The notes beneath the pieces are model-generated. The model searched no databases. It was not told the DNA's origin and saw only the letters and a program-made list of their open reading frames with translations. Of a DNA stretch of 64,000 bases, positions 35,375-43,877 are shown piece by piece (positions within the stretch are counted from its first letter, which is position 1; every line of letters begins with the position of its first letter). The position numbers were made by a program, and so were the translations under genes. This DNA comes from Gammaproteobacteria bacterium (GTDB lineage: Bacteria > Pseudomonadota > Gammaproteobacteria > Pseudomonadales > Pseudohongiellaceae), in NCBI GenBank assembly GCA_002706685.1, contig PALV01000012.1, forward strand, positions 1-64,000, given 5' to 3'.

Positions 35375-36070
35375 TCAGCCTTTTTCTATACTTCTGACTT
35401 CTTCCTCAGTCAGCGCCCGGTAGTCCCCTGGCGCCAGTGACGGGTCGAGCACAATAGAACCAATCTGTGTTCGATGCAATGTCAGGACTTTCCTTCCGCA
35501 AGCGGCAAACATGCGCTTCACCTGATGGTATTTTCCCTCACGAATTCTGACTTCGACCAGACGGCCGGAAAGAACTTTTAATTGTGCAGGCAAGGTGGGT
35601 TTGTCTTCATTGCGCAAGGTCATTCCTTGCGCAAAGGCCGCGACCATCTCGTCATCAATTTCAGCATCGAGTTCCGCCTGGTACACCTTTTCGCAATCAC
35701 GCCGTGGTGAAATGATGGCATGAACCCAGGCACCGTTGTCACTGATCAGCACCAGACCAGTCGTGTCTTTGTCCAGACGCCCTGCCACAGACAATCCCCG
35801 CGGGTATTCATCCAGCAGGTCCAGTACAACAGGATGATCACTGTCTCGCGTCGCACTGATATATCCGGGCGGTTTGTGCAGCATGAAGTAGCGGGCAGAG
35901 CCTGGTGAGACCAGTTCCTCACCCCAGGTCACGATGGCATCTGCAGCAAGCTGATGATCAACGCGTTTAACCGCCTTGTCATTGACCTTGACCACGCCGC
36001 TCTTGATAGTCTCGCGGGCTTGCGAACGGGACAGACCGCTGGCCTGACTGAGATACTTATCAAGTCGCAT
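35375..36070 (-). CDS. rsuA: 16S rRNA pseudouridine-516 synthase
   Basis: This 231-aa RsuA-family enzyme has an S4 RNA-binding domain (1-60, MRLDKYLSQASGLSRSQAR). The catalytic aspartate is in AGRLDKDTTGLVL, and the GKYHQVKRMFAA motif lies near the C-terminus. It isomerises U516 in 16S rRNA. The start lies 5 nt after the diguanylate cyclase stop, so the two are probably co-transcribed. Confidence 0.9.
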   Translation of the reverse strand: MRLDKYLSQASGLSRSQARETIKSGVVKVNDKAVKRVDHQLAADAIVTWGEELVSPGSARYFMLHKPPGYISATRDSDHPVVLDLLDEYPRGLSVAGRLDKDTTGLVLISDNGAWVHAIISPRRDCEKVYQAELDAEIDDEMVAAFAQGMTLRNEDKPTLPAQLKVLSGRLVEVRIREGKYHQVKRMFAACGRKVLTLHRTQIGSIVLDPSLAPGDYRALTEEEVRSIEKG

Positions 36071-36075
36071 CGGGG

Positions 36076-37269
36076 TCAGGCAGCTCTCACACAGACAACA
36101 CAGTTACGGCCACTGTCTTTGCCCTCGTAGAGAGCATCATCCGCTCGACGGATTACGGAGTTGATATCTTTGTCTTCAGGCGTCAATTCCGCCAGTGCGA
36201 ATGTCGCGCTGACTACTACTGTCTGCCCCTGATGGCTGATGATGGTTTCTGAGAGGGCAAGGCGCATACGCTCAGCCACGACCCGCGCCTGATCCACGTC
36301 GGTCCTGGGCAGAATGATGATAAATTCCTCACCACCGAACCGTCCGATAATATCCGAGTCACGCAGCGGTTGCTGAAGAATATCGGCGACCTGGCAAAGT
36401 ACGTGGTCGCCCAGATCGTGACCATATTTGTCATTGATGGCCTTAAAGTGATCCAGGTCAATCAGCCCCAGTGTCAGGGGCGTTTTGTTGCGCCGGGCAC
36501 TGGCCATCTCCTGATTGAACAGCAGCTCATACTGGCGACGATTGAACAGACCTGTCAGCGGATCAGTTTGAGCCTGCCATTTTAGCTCCTTCTCCAACTG
36601 CTGGCGCCGCCGGATTTCACGCTGAAGTTCTGAGTTACTCTGTTCGGCCTGTTGCAACAGGTGATATGCCCGTCGATTGCCCGTGCTGATCCGCAGGGCG
36701 GTAAAGTAGCCAACCCCCACCGGCCAGATCAGCAATATGGCCATGTAGAGCAAACCGACTGCGTCGAGTCCGGCCATAATTGAGGACGCCATCACGGTGC
36801 TGATCCCAACAACAGCGATCAGGTTGTTCAACGGAATGCGGTTGGGCACAAAGACATAGAGGCTGAACAGCAACAGCATCAGCACTGCCAGACCCAGTGG
36901 TCCACTGTCCGGTATATAGCGCATGTAGGCGAAAAACAACAGATAGCCTAGAATCGTGACGATGGTGACCGGCCAGCCCCAGCTGACCCAATGTGGTCTG
37001 GCTCTCAGCAAAAATGCCAGCGTCAGCAATGCAGTAACATTCAATAGTCTGATGGCGAACAATACATAAAATGCCGTGCTGTTCCCCAATGCGATCCACT
37101 CAAGCGGGACAAACACCATTAGCAAAGTGCCCCAGATGACCAGTGCCACGCGCAGGAAACGCGCGTTGTCACGCTCAACCGTGCGGCAGTAATCCCGCTC
37201 GATCACCGGATCCCGAAATTCGGCGGTCCATGGAGATATTTTGTAACTTTTGTTCTGGGACTCGTTCAT
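36076..37269 (-). CDS. Membrane-bound diguanylate cyclase (GGDEF)
   Basis: The start is taken at ATG 37269 (397 aa); the frame stays open further upstream but only with a TTG start. About six membrane helices occupy residues 40-215, then a coiled-coil linker (QAEQSNSELQREIRRRQQLEKEL), then the GGDEF domain. The active site GGEEF is intact, and the inhibitory RxxD site (RDSD) lies five residues before it. It should synthesise c-di-GMP and be subject to product inhibition. It precedes rsuA. Confidence 0.9.
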   Translation of the reverse strand: MNESQNKSYKISPWTAEFRDPVIERDYCRTVERDNARFLRVALVIWGTLLMVFVPLEWIALGNSTAFYVLFAIRLLNVTALLTLAFLLRARPHWVSWGWPVTIVTILGYLLFFAYMRYIPDSGPLGLAVLMLLLFSLYVFVPNRIPLNNLIAVVGISTVMASSIMAGLDAVGLLYMAILLIWPVGVGYFTALRISTGNRRAYHLLQQAEQSNSELQREIRRRQQLEKELKWQAQTDPLTGLFNRRQYELLFNQEMASARRNKTPLTLGLIDLDHFKAINDKYGHDLGDHVLCQVADILQQPLRDSDIIGRFGGEEFIIILPRTDVDQARVVAERMRLALSETIISHQGQTVVVSATFALAELTPEDKDINSVIRRADDALYEGKDSGRNCVVCVRAA

Positions 37270-37641
37270 ATCAATATAGGCAAGCCACACGGCCCTGATT
37301 TGGTCGCTAGCACGAAGGCTGCGCACCAAAAGTGGGCGGGTTTTTTTTATCGAGGTATTATTACACCCCGTCAAGAATAAAGAAACAGTCGAAAAAACCC
37401 CAATTTACGTGAATCTGGCGAACGCTCTACTGGGTGCTTTTGTTATGGCATGATAACTGCAGCCCAGTTTAATGAACCGACTCACTCCAGTTTGCGTACT
37501 TGCAGTTAGAGAAGAGCGATGACGTCTGTCTGAACAGGTAAATCACTTGACTCAGACAGACGTTTTTTTATGGCTGTAATTGTTTATGATGCAATTCAGC
37601 AATGCTCTCTCGACACCCGCAACAAGCAGGAGGACGACACT
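37270..37641 (+). other. Gene-free region with an orphan strong terminator
   Basis: No credible gene lies here. The region separates the divergent cyclase and serine hydrolase genes. At 37522-37569 it contains a strong plus-strand terminator not preceded by any coding sequence. Candidates for a -10 element, such as TATGGC and GATAAC near 37444-37457, lie about 70-120 nt before the terminator, but no good -35 accompanies them. It could encode a short regulatory RNA or an attenuator leader of the hydrolase gene. Confidence 0.5.
37522..37569 (+). terminator. Orphan Rho-independent terminator
   Basis: ACGTCTGTCTGA (37522-37533) pairs perfectly with TCAGACAGACGT (37552-37563), followed by a run of seven T (37563-37569). 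No plus-strand gene lies upstream that it could terminate. Confidence 0.85.
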
Positions 37642-38712
37642 TTGTTCCACGCTAGGTCCATGGCGGTCATCATATGGCTGACTTTTAGCGCTGCCCTTCC
37701 CCAGATCTTATCGGCACAGCTAACAGAATCTTCAGCAGCGAACACACTCAACCTTGAAGCGGTCGAGACTTCTGCAGAGCAATTGCCACGCCTGCACAGT
37801 CTGATCATCCATCAGCACGGCGAAACCATTTATGAGCGCTACTTCAATGGTCGCAGCGCCAGCCAGCCTGCCAACATGAAGTCCGCGTCTAAAAGTGTGA
37901 TCTCTGCATTAATCGGCATCGCTATTGAAGAAGGGTTCATCGACAGTGTTGAGCAGCCAATCATTGAGTTCTTCCCCGAATACGTCAATACCGACCTGGC
38001 GCCGACGGTGGCGTCGATCACAGTGGAAGACCTGCTGACTATGCAATCCGGACTGACCAGCACCAGCGGCCGTAACTACGGGCGCTGGGTTGTCTCCGAT
38101 GACTGGGTCGATGCTGCTTTGCGCATGCCCATGATCGCTGAACCCGGCAGCCGCATGATTTACAGCACCGGCACGACTCATATTTTGTCTGCAATTCTGG
38201 AGCGTGCGTCTGGCTTGAATGCAAAAGCGTTTGCGCAGCGATACCTTGCTGATCCGCTCGGATTTCGGATGGCATACTGGAGCCAGGACCCAAAAGGCGT
38301 TTATTTTGGCGGCAATGATATGGAGATGCGCCCAAGAGACATGCTGGCATTTGGCCTGATGTATCTGAACCAGGGACGTTTTGACGGCGAGCAGGTCGTC
38401 CCTGGCGACTGGGTACAGGAGTCTTTTCAGGCCCACGCCCAGTCACCGCGCGGCGAAGGCCGCTTTTACGGTTACGGCTGGTGGCTGCGGGACATGGCTG
38501 GCCTGCAGGTACCCCTCGCATGGGGTTTCGGAGGTCAACTGATTTTTGTACTGCCCATGTTTGACATGGTTGTTGTGGCGACCTCTGACAGCACTCCCGG
38601 CGACACTCGCCGCGGCCATCTTGGCCGACTATATGATCTCATTGAATTCCAGATTGTCGCTCCACTGGTGGCTCAGCAACAGGCACTGCAAAGCGCTGTG
38701 TCACATCGCTGA
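37642..38712 (+). CDS. Serine hydrolase, class C beta-lactamase-like
   Basis: This 356-aa exported protein belongs to the beta-lactamase/penicillin-binding-protein fold family. The start is TTG 37642 because AGGAGG lies 8 nt upstream; ATG 37660 is the alternative. The signal peptide is MFHARSMAVIIWLTF...LSAQ. The nucleophile motif SxxK is SASK (Ser81), the YxN-like motif is YST in MIYSTGTTH, and WGFGG replaces KTG. It resembles esterase/6-aminohexanoate-dimer hydrolase-like members rather than true AmpC, so antibiotic resistance should not be assumed. It lies right after the orphan terminator. Confidence 0.85.
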   Translation: MFHARSMAVIIWLTFSAALPQILSAQLTESSAANTLNLEAVETSAEQLPRLHSLIIHQHGETIYERYFNGRSASQPANMKSASKSVISALIGIAIEEGFIDSVEQPIIEFFPEYVNTDLAPTVASITVEDLLTMQSGLTSTSGRNYGRWVVSDDWVDAALRMPMIAEPGSRMIYSTGTTHILSAILERASGLNAKAFAQRYLADPLGFRMAYWSQDPKGVYFGGNDMEMRPRDMLAFGLMYLNQGRFDGEQVVPGDWVQESFQAHAQSPRGEGRFYGYGWWLRDMAGLQVPLAWGFGGQLIFVLPMFDMVVVATSDSTPGDTRRGHLGRLYDLIEFQIVAPLVAQQQALQSAVSHR

Positions 38713-38833
38713 CGGAAAGCCAATGGAATAATAACGCTTTGCAGCCGTTTTGCTATTGAAAGGGAAATTTGTCATTATCGAATGGCACCACATGAACAAT
38801 CACTCAAGACTTAGTGTCTGAAGGAGGAGTAAC

Positions 38834-39007
38834 ATGTTGGGTTGGGCGTTAACGTTTCTTGTCATCGCCATCATTGCTGGCCTGCTGGGATTCACCGGTA
38901 TTGCTGGCGCTGCGGTAGGGATTGCGGAGATCCTGTTTTTTGTCTTTATCGTACTGTTTGTGATCGCACTGATCGCAAGAGCCGTGCGAGGCAAACCTCC
39001 CATGTAG
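38834..39007 (+). CDS. DUF1328 small membrane protein
   Basis: This 57-aa protein ([20 protein letters not shown]...) is almost entirely two transmembrane helices with a basic end (RAVRGKPPM), matching the YtjA/DUF1328 family. AGGAGG lies 6 nt before the ATG. Homologues are stress-inducible small inner-membrane proteins. A small lipoprotein gene follows after 72 nt. Confidence 0.9.
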   Translation: MLGWALTFLVIAIIAGLLGFTGIAGAAVGIAEILFFVFIVLFVIALIARAVRGKPPM

Positions 39008-39079
39008 TGATGGACACTCAGCCAATACTGAGCTTTCACACACTGATCAAATCACGGACGTAAACCAGGAGAAATATTT

Positions 39080-39256
39080 ATGCGATTGATTGCACTGATT
39101 TTTACATTTATGGGATTTATGACACTTGCCGCATGCAGCGACGGTCCTGCAGAAGAGGCTGGCGAGAACATTGATAACGCCGCCGAAGAAGTAATGGACG
39201 CGACTGAAGACGCCGCAGAAGAAGCCTGTGAAGCTGTAGGTGGCGCAGACTGCTAA
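39080..39256 (+). CDS. Small acidic lipoprotein, 58 aa
   Basis: MRLIALIFTFMGFMTLAAC gives a clear lipobox with Cys19. The mature part is Ala/Glu/Asp-rich (NAAEEVMDATEDAAEEA) with two more Cys, ending GGADC. It resembles entericidin-like or stress-linked small lipoproteins in size, but the acidic helix is different. AGGAG lies upstream. It is probably co-transcribed with the DUF1328 gene and ends before the bidirectional terminator. Confidence 0.75.
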   Translation: MRLIALIFTFMGFMTLAACSDGPAEEAGENIDNAAEEVMDATEDAAEEACEAVGGADC

Positions 39257-39320
39257 GTCTCGCGTATGCAGGTCGTTGATATCAACATGGCCTGCAACGA
39301 CGATCGGACAAAATGATCGA

Positions 39321-39349
39321 AAAAAGGCCTGGTGATCCAGGCCTTTTTT
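39321..39349. terminator. Bidirectional terminator
   Basis: AAAAAGGCCTGG-TGAT-CCAGGCCTTTTTT forms a strong stem flanked by A-run and T-run, so it can stop the lipoprotein transcript and the convergent MMPL transcript. Confidence 0.85.
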
Positions 39350-41669
39350 ATGCAGAAACAAATTTCTTCAGCAATACTGGCAATAAACAGAGATCCGCCA
39401 GCAGCGCCATGATCATGGCCAGCGCCGTCAACAGGCCAAAGATCACGCTTGGCACAAAATCCGAAAACGCCAGCATCGAGAATCCAGCAGCAATCAATAC
39501 TGATGTATAAAGCACTGCCATGCCGACACTGCGATGCGTATTATCAATCGCTGCCTCGGCGTCATTGGATTCTCGCTCTTCCAGATAACGGTGAATATAG
39601 TGAATGGTATCGTCGACGGCGATACCCATTACAATTGCCGCAATCGTGATTGTCATCAGGTCCAGCGGCAGCCCTGCCCACCCCATCACACCAAATATCG
39701 CTGCTGTTGAAATAATATTTGGGACAATTGCCACCAGCGCGATCTTCACGGATCGGAATATCAACATAAACATCAGGGTAATGGCGATATATACCAGCCC
39801 CAGGGTCTTTATCTGTGAATCGAACAGTTTCTGCATGATCTGCTGATATAGCATGAACAGATTGGTTAGCTGATAGCTGTCTTCCGACACTCCAATATCC
39901 GCCAGATCCGTCCTGACCTGTTCCAGAAACTCCGCACGATTCAGTCCGGGTGTCAGGTCCTGTATCCAGACATTGAAGCGGACTTCCTGTAGCTCCTCAT
40001 TAAAAAACGAACCCACCAGATCTTCTCGGAATTCCTCCTCCATCAGCCAGTAGATCGCTGTGAGTTCATACTCGGTGATGGGTCGATCGTTATTTACCTC
40101 ACGGGCCAGGTCTGTCAGATTGACCGGAGAAAGAATGCGACCTGTCGCCTCAAAGTTCTCCATGACCTGATGAATGCGCTGCAGCGTCAACGAAGCTTCG
40201 GCAGACATGATCAGATCAGGGTTATCAGGCGTTTCCTGTATCTGGTAGGTGATATCCAGCGGTGTGGTGCCGCCGAAGTCCTGATCTATGTATGCAAGCT
40301 CCTGGTGGATCAGTGTTGACGTTCGAAAGTAATTGATAAAACTGTTTTCCACAGATAACAGTGTCGCGCCAGCAATACCGACAGCCAGTATCAACGCGGC
40401 AGCAATACACACGAGCACTGGCTGGCCCAGCGCCAGCTTTCGCATACCGCCAACCAGGCCGGTCAGTCCGCGATAATCGTCGTGAATCTCGCCTCTCGGC
40501 AGCAACAGGACCAGCACCGGAAACAGCACCAGGCTGGCCAGAATCGAGAAACCCATCGCAATGATCATCATCCAGCCAAAACTGATCACCGGCTGTATGT
40601 CGCTGAAGATCAGCGAAGCAAAACCAACTGAGGTGGTCACCCCGGCAAACAGGCACGGACCTATCTTGTGCTGTAATGTCCGACGAATTCGATTCTTGTG
40701 GTCACCGCTATCATCATTAGCTTCTTCCCGATACTGAACAATCAAGTGGATGACAATGGCCAGCGTGAGGATCAGCTGTAATGCAATAAAGTTGGCAGAG
40801 ATCACCGTGGCCTTGATGCCCAGCAAGGCAAACAGACCCATGGTAGGCAACACACTGCAGGCACAGCAGATAACCGGAATTGCTACCCAGCGCAATCCGC
40901 GGAACAGAATAAGCAGCAGCACACAGATCATTGCCGCGATAGCCAGGCCAAAGACAACGAGATCACTGCTGATAATATTGATCAGCTGGTACGCGATCAC
41001 ATGTACGCCACCAAGATGGATGCTGGCACGCTCGGCATAAGGAGCTGTCAGTTCACGAATGCGATCGACTTCATCGACACGCATCTGCTCCAGCTCCTGC
41101 TGGCTGTACTCCCCCTCGACATCACGAAACAGAATCTGCATGGCCGTGGCAGTTTGATCTTCGTTGACCAGTAGATTTGTATAAATCGGATGATTGTCGA
41201 ACGAGTCCCGCAATGCCTCAGCGTCGTAGTTTTCCGGATCGATGGAGAGCCCTGACAGATCAGCATCAAGCTCCGTGACACCTTCTACACCTGAGAACAC
41301 CGGCACGTTCAGAATATGTCGCACCGATTCAACGCGCGGCAATTCCATGATGTCATCCGCTATTGCCAGGATGTCGTGAAAGGTCTGGTCCGAGTAAAGT
41401 TGATGATTCAGTGGTTCGTAGGTGAGAAGCAGAAATTCCTGCGGAGCGTAGCGCTCATTGACCTGCTGGGTCTGCTGATAGAGTTCGTTGTCACGCGTCA
41501 ACAGGGTGTCAGGTGACGCATCTATTTCGAAGTTCTGCGCCTGCCATCCCAGCCCCCCGGCCAACACCAGAAACAGAAACAGGATCAGCAGAGGCTGCGC
41601 GATAATCAGATTGACAATGCTGTCCCTGATTCCGCCAGTCGGCTTGTCACTCTTCTGCGTAGGCTGCAT
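39348..41669 (-). CDS. RND-superfamily (MMPL-type) transporter
   Basis: This 773-aa polytopic protein has two repeats, each with one helix, a large periplasmic loop, and five helices. The first loop (40-230) begins FEIDASPDTLLTRDNELYQQ, and sterol-sensing-like helix bundles follow (LVVFGLAIAAMICVLLL and LGLVYIAITLMFMLIF). Asp-containing helix residues (GIAVDDTIHYIHRY) fit proton-driven transport. Members export lipids or hopanoid-like molecules. It overlaps the upstream mlaA-like gene by 23 nt, implying coupled synthesis and a joint role in envelope lipid traffic. Confidence 0.85.
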   Translation of the reverse strand: MQPTQKSDKPTGGIRDSIVNLIIAQPLLILFLFLVLAGGLGWQAQNFEIDASPDTLLTRDNELYQQTQQVNERYAPQEFLLLTYEPLNHQLYSDQTFHDILAIADDIMELPRVESVRHILNVPVFSGVEGVTELDADLSGLSIDPENYDAEALRDSFDNHPIYTNLLVNEDQTATAMQILFRDVEGEYSQQELEQMRVDEVDRIRELTAPYAERASIHLGGVHVIAYQLINIISSDLVVFGLAIAAMICVLLLILFRGLRWVAIPVICCACSVLPTMGLFALLGIKATVISANFIALQLILTLAIVIHLIVQYREEANDDSGDHKNRIRRTLQHKIGPCLFAGVTTSVGFASLIFSDIQPVISFGWMMIIAMGFSILASLVLFPVLVLLLPRGEIHDDYRGLTGLVGGMRKLALGQPVLVCIAAALILAVGIAGATLLSVENSFINYFRTSTLIHQELAYIDQDFGGTTPLDITYQIQETPDNPDLIMSAEASLTLQRIHQVMENFEATGRILSPVNLTDLAREVNNDRPITEYELTAIYWLMEEEFREDLVGSFFNEELQEVRFNVWIQDLTPGLNRAEFLEQVRTDLADIGVSEDSYQLTNLFMLYQQIMQKLFDSQIKTLGLVYIAITLMFMLIFRSVKIALVAIVPNIISTAAIFGVMGWAGLPLDLMTITIAAIVMGIAVDDTIHYIHRYLEERESNDAEAAIDNTHRSVGMAVLYTSVLIAAGFSMLAFSDFVPSVIFGLLTALAMIMALLADLCLLPVLLKKFVSA

Positions 41670-42438
41670 CGCGTTCCAATCCCTGAAGATGTAGGTTTCT
41701 CATAAAGATATATGGGTCCTGGCTTTCATCCCTGATATCAAAATAGGTCTCAGCAAACGGTGCGTACTGCTGGAAGTTGTCGAAGATTCTGACTGCGAGC
41801 CCCTCTGGATTATCCATCGTGTACTGAATGGGATTGAGCATCGAATCAAACATGGTCCCGCCACCATCACGCAGGTTTGAAGGACCGATAAATGGCAGCA
41901 CCAGGTATATTCCGTAGCCTGCGCCGTAACCCTCAAGCGTATCACCTGCACTGGGTGTTCTTTTCTCAAGCTCGAACCGTGTCGTGGCCGGATCCATGAA
42001 CCCCAGTACGCCGATCGTCGTGTTTATCAAAAACCGGCCCACATCCGTGCCTGCTTCGCGTGGTTTTCCCTGCAGCAGATGATTGACGAGATAAATTGGT
42101 GTTTTCAGGTTATGGAAAAAATTGCCTATGCCGGTCCGCACTGGCGGCGGTACAGAAGTGCGATAGGCTCTGGCGGCAGGTGTAATGACATACCGGTAGG
42201 AAACATCATTAAACGCAAAGATAGCCCGATTGAGTGGCTGCAGCGGGTCGCGGTACTCTGCTACGGCAACGATGGCCGGACTTTCTGCCTCCTCTTCGGT
42301 AATCTCCGATTCGTCCCTGACTCCGACCACATTTGGTTCTATATCGTTTGGGTCGATTGGTGGCTGCTGCGCGAGAGCGCTCCCTGCACCGACCCATCCA
42401 ATCAAAAACACGGTAAGTACTGCACGTTTTCTATCCAT
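41647..42438 (-). CDS. mlaA: MlaA/VacJ family outer-membrane phospholipid protein
   Basis: This 263-aa protein matches MlaA: DPLQPLNRAIFAFND, then NFFHNLKTPIYLVNHLLQGK, then GDTLEGYGAGYGIYLVLPFIGPSNLRDGGG. MlaA removes misplaced phospholipids from the outer leaflet. Unlike E. coli MlaA, the signal peptide ends GSALAQ with no lipobox cysteine, so it is probably not acylated. The usual MlaFEDB genes are not adjacent; instead an MMPL transporter overlaps its 3' end. Confidence 0.9.
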   Translation of the reverse strand: MDRKRAVLTVFLIGWVGAGSALAQQPPIDPNDIEPNVVGVRDESEITEEEAESPAIVAVAEYRDPLQPLNRAIFAFNDVSYRYVITPAARAYRTSVPPPVRTGIGNFFHNLKTPIYLVNHLLQGKPREAGTDVGRFLINTTIGVLGFMDPATTRFELEKRTPSAGDTLEGYGAGYGIYLVLPFIGPSNLRDGGGTMFDSMLNPIQYTMDNPEGLAVRIFDNFQQYAPFAETYFDIRDESQDPYIFMRNLHLQGLERDAAYAEE

Positions 42439-42489
42439 AAATAACCCAGTAGAATGCCCCGTGACTGAATACTTGAGAAGGAAACCACG

Positions 42490-43302
42490 ATGTCATGTCG
42501 TTTACAAGACAAAGTCGCCATTATCACTGGAGCTACCAGTGGCATCGGCGAAGCAACTGCACGGATTTTTGCGGCACACGGTGCGCAACTGGTAATTGCC
42601 GGGCGCAGCAAAGAGCGTGGAGAAGCGCTGGTTGAAAGTCTTACGGAACAATATGGCGCACGGTTCATGTTCCATGCCGTGGATGTCAGCCGCGAGGCCG
42701 AGATGGCTGGATTGGTAGATGCCTGCCTGGCAAAATTTGGTCGGCTTGACTGCCTGTTTAACAATGCAGGTGCGGGCGAGCGCAGCTCAGTCGAGTCGGT
42801 TACAGAAGAGGAGTTCGATCGCGTGATGCGACTGCTGGTCGGCAGTGTCACTTTTGGCATAAAACACGCAGCCCGGGTCATGAAATCCAGCGGCGGTGGC
42901 AGCATTATCAACAATGCCAGTATCGCTGCTCACCGAATCAACCAGGGCGGCTATCTTTACTCGGGCGCCAAGGCCGCCGTATCTCACCTGACCCGGTTGG
43001 CCGGCGTGGAACTGGGACCTCACAATATTCGCGTCAATGCCATATCTCCCGGCGCAATTGCCACACCTATTTTCTGGGGTGGCTCGTCACGCGCGGAAAC
43101 GCTGAGTGATGATGAGAACGCTGGCAAGATGGCCAAACTGCAGGGCAATCTCGCCAAAGCAACGCCGACCCCGCGTTCCGGCTTGCCGGAGGACATTGCC
43201 TACACTGCTCTGTTTCTGGCCAGCGATGAAGGCAGCTATATCAACTGCCAGGACATCGTTGTTGATGGTGGTCGTACCGCCATGTTCAACGAGCGCTCCT
43301 GA
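42490..43302 (+). CDS. Short-chain dehydrogenase/reductase
   Basis: This 270-aa SDR has the nucleotide-binding TGATSGIGEATA (14-25), NNAG, and the catalytic YSGAK. Cofactor specificity is probably NAD(P)-dependent but not determined, and the substrate is unknown. AAGGA lies 7 nt before the ATG. The stop overlaps the next start as TGATG, so it forms an operon with the GDT1 and hrpB genes. Confidence 0.85.
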   Translation: MSCRLQDKVAIITGATSGIGEATARIFAAHGAQLVIAGRSKERGEALVESLTEQYGARFMFHAVDVSREAEMAGLVDACLAKFGRLDCLFNNAGAGERSSVESVTEEEFDRVMRLLVGSVTFGIKHAARVMKSSGGGSIINNASIAAHRINQGGYLYSGAKAAVSHLTRLAGVELGPHNIRVNAISPGAIATPIFWGGSSRAETLSDDENAGKMAKLQGNLAKATPTPRSGLPEDIAYTALFLASDEGSYINCQDIVVDGGRTAMFNERS

Positions 43303-43877
43303 TGGATGCGTTTTTGGTGTCCACCGGACTGGTGACGCTGGCTGAAATCGGTGATCGAACTCAATTGCTGGCGTTCCTGCTGGCAGCGCGTTTTCGCCGT
43401 CCGGCACCCATCATTCTGGCAATTTTGCTGGCAACGCTTGCCAATCATGGTGTCGCCGGACTGATAGGCAGCTGGCTGAATGCGCTGCTGGAACCCCAGG
43501 CATTGCGTTGGGTCCTCGGTGTGTCATTTATTGCCATGGCGGTATGGGTGCTGATCCCGGACTCTCTGGAAGATACCAAAACCAAAACGACTTCATTTGG
43601 CGTTTTTGGTACTACCTTCATCACTTTTTTCCTGGCTGAGATAGGTGACAAGACACAAATCGCCACCGTTGCCCTGGCTGCGCAGTACGAAGCGCTCGTC
43701 TGGGTTGTGCTGGGCACCACACTGGGCATGATGATCGCCAACATCCCTGCTGTTTATGTTGGCGACAAGCTGGCTGACCGCCTGCCCGTGAGAGCCATAC
43801 ACATCGTCGCGGCCATCATCTTCGCTGCACTGGGTATCGCCACTTTGCTGGGCGCAGGTGCAAGGCTGGGAATTTGA
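43302..43877 (+). CDS. TMEM165/GDT1 family cation transporter (UPF0016)
   Basis: This 191-aa membrane protein has two copies of the family motif E-x-G-D-(KR)-(TS): EIGDRTQ near residue 11 and EIGDKTQ near 107. Six membrane helices are expected. Bacterial members are manganese or calcium exporters. It is translationally coupled to both neighbours through TGATG overlaps. Confidence 0.9.
   Translation: MDAFLVSTGLVTLAEIGDRTQLLAFLLAARFRRPAPIILAILLATLANHGVAGLIGSWLNALLEPQALRWVLGVSFIAMAVWVLIPDSLEDTKTKTTSFGVFGTTFITFFLAEIGDKTQIATVALAAQYEALVWVVLGTTLGMMIANIPAVYVGDKLADRLPVRAIHIVAAIIFAALGIATLLGAGARLGI

Noticed and set aside
37270..37374. 35-codon N-terminal extension of the diguanylate cyclase
   Set aside because: It needs a TTG start without a ribosome site; ATG 37269 fits the membrane topology better.
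37642..38712. AmpC-type antibiotic resistance gene
   Set aside because: The YxN and KTG motifs are replaced (YST, WGFGG), so it fits the esterase/hydrolase branch better.
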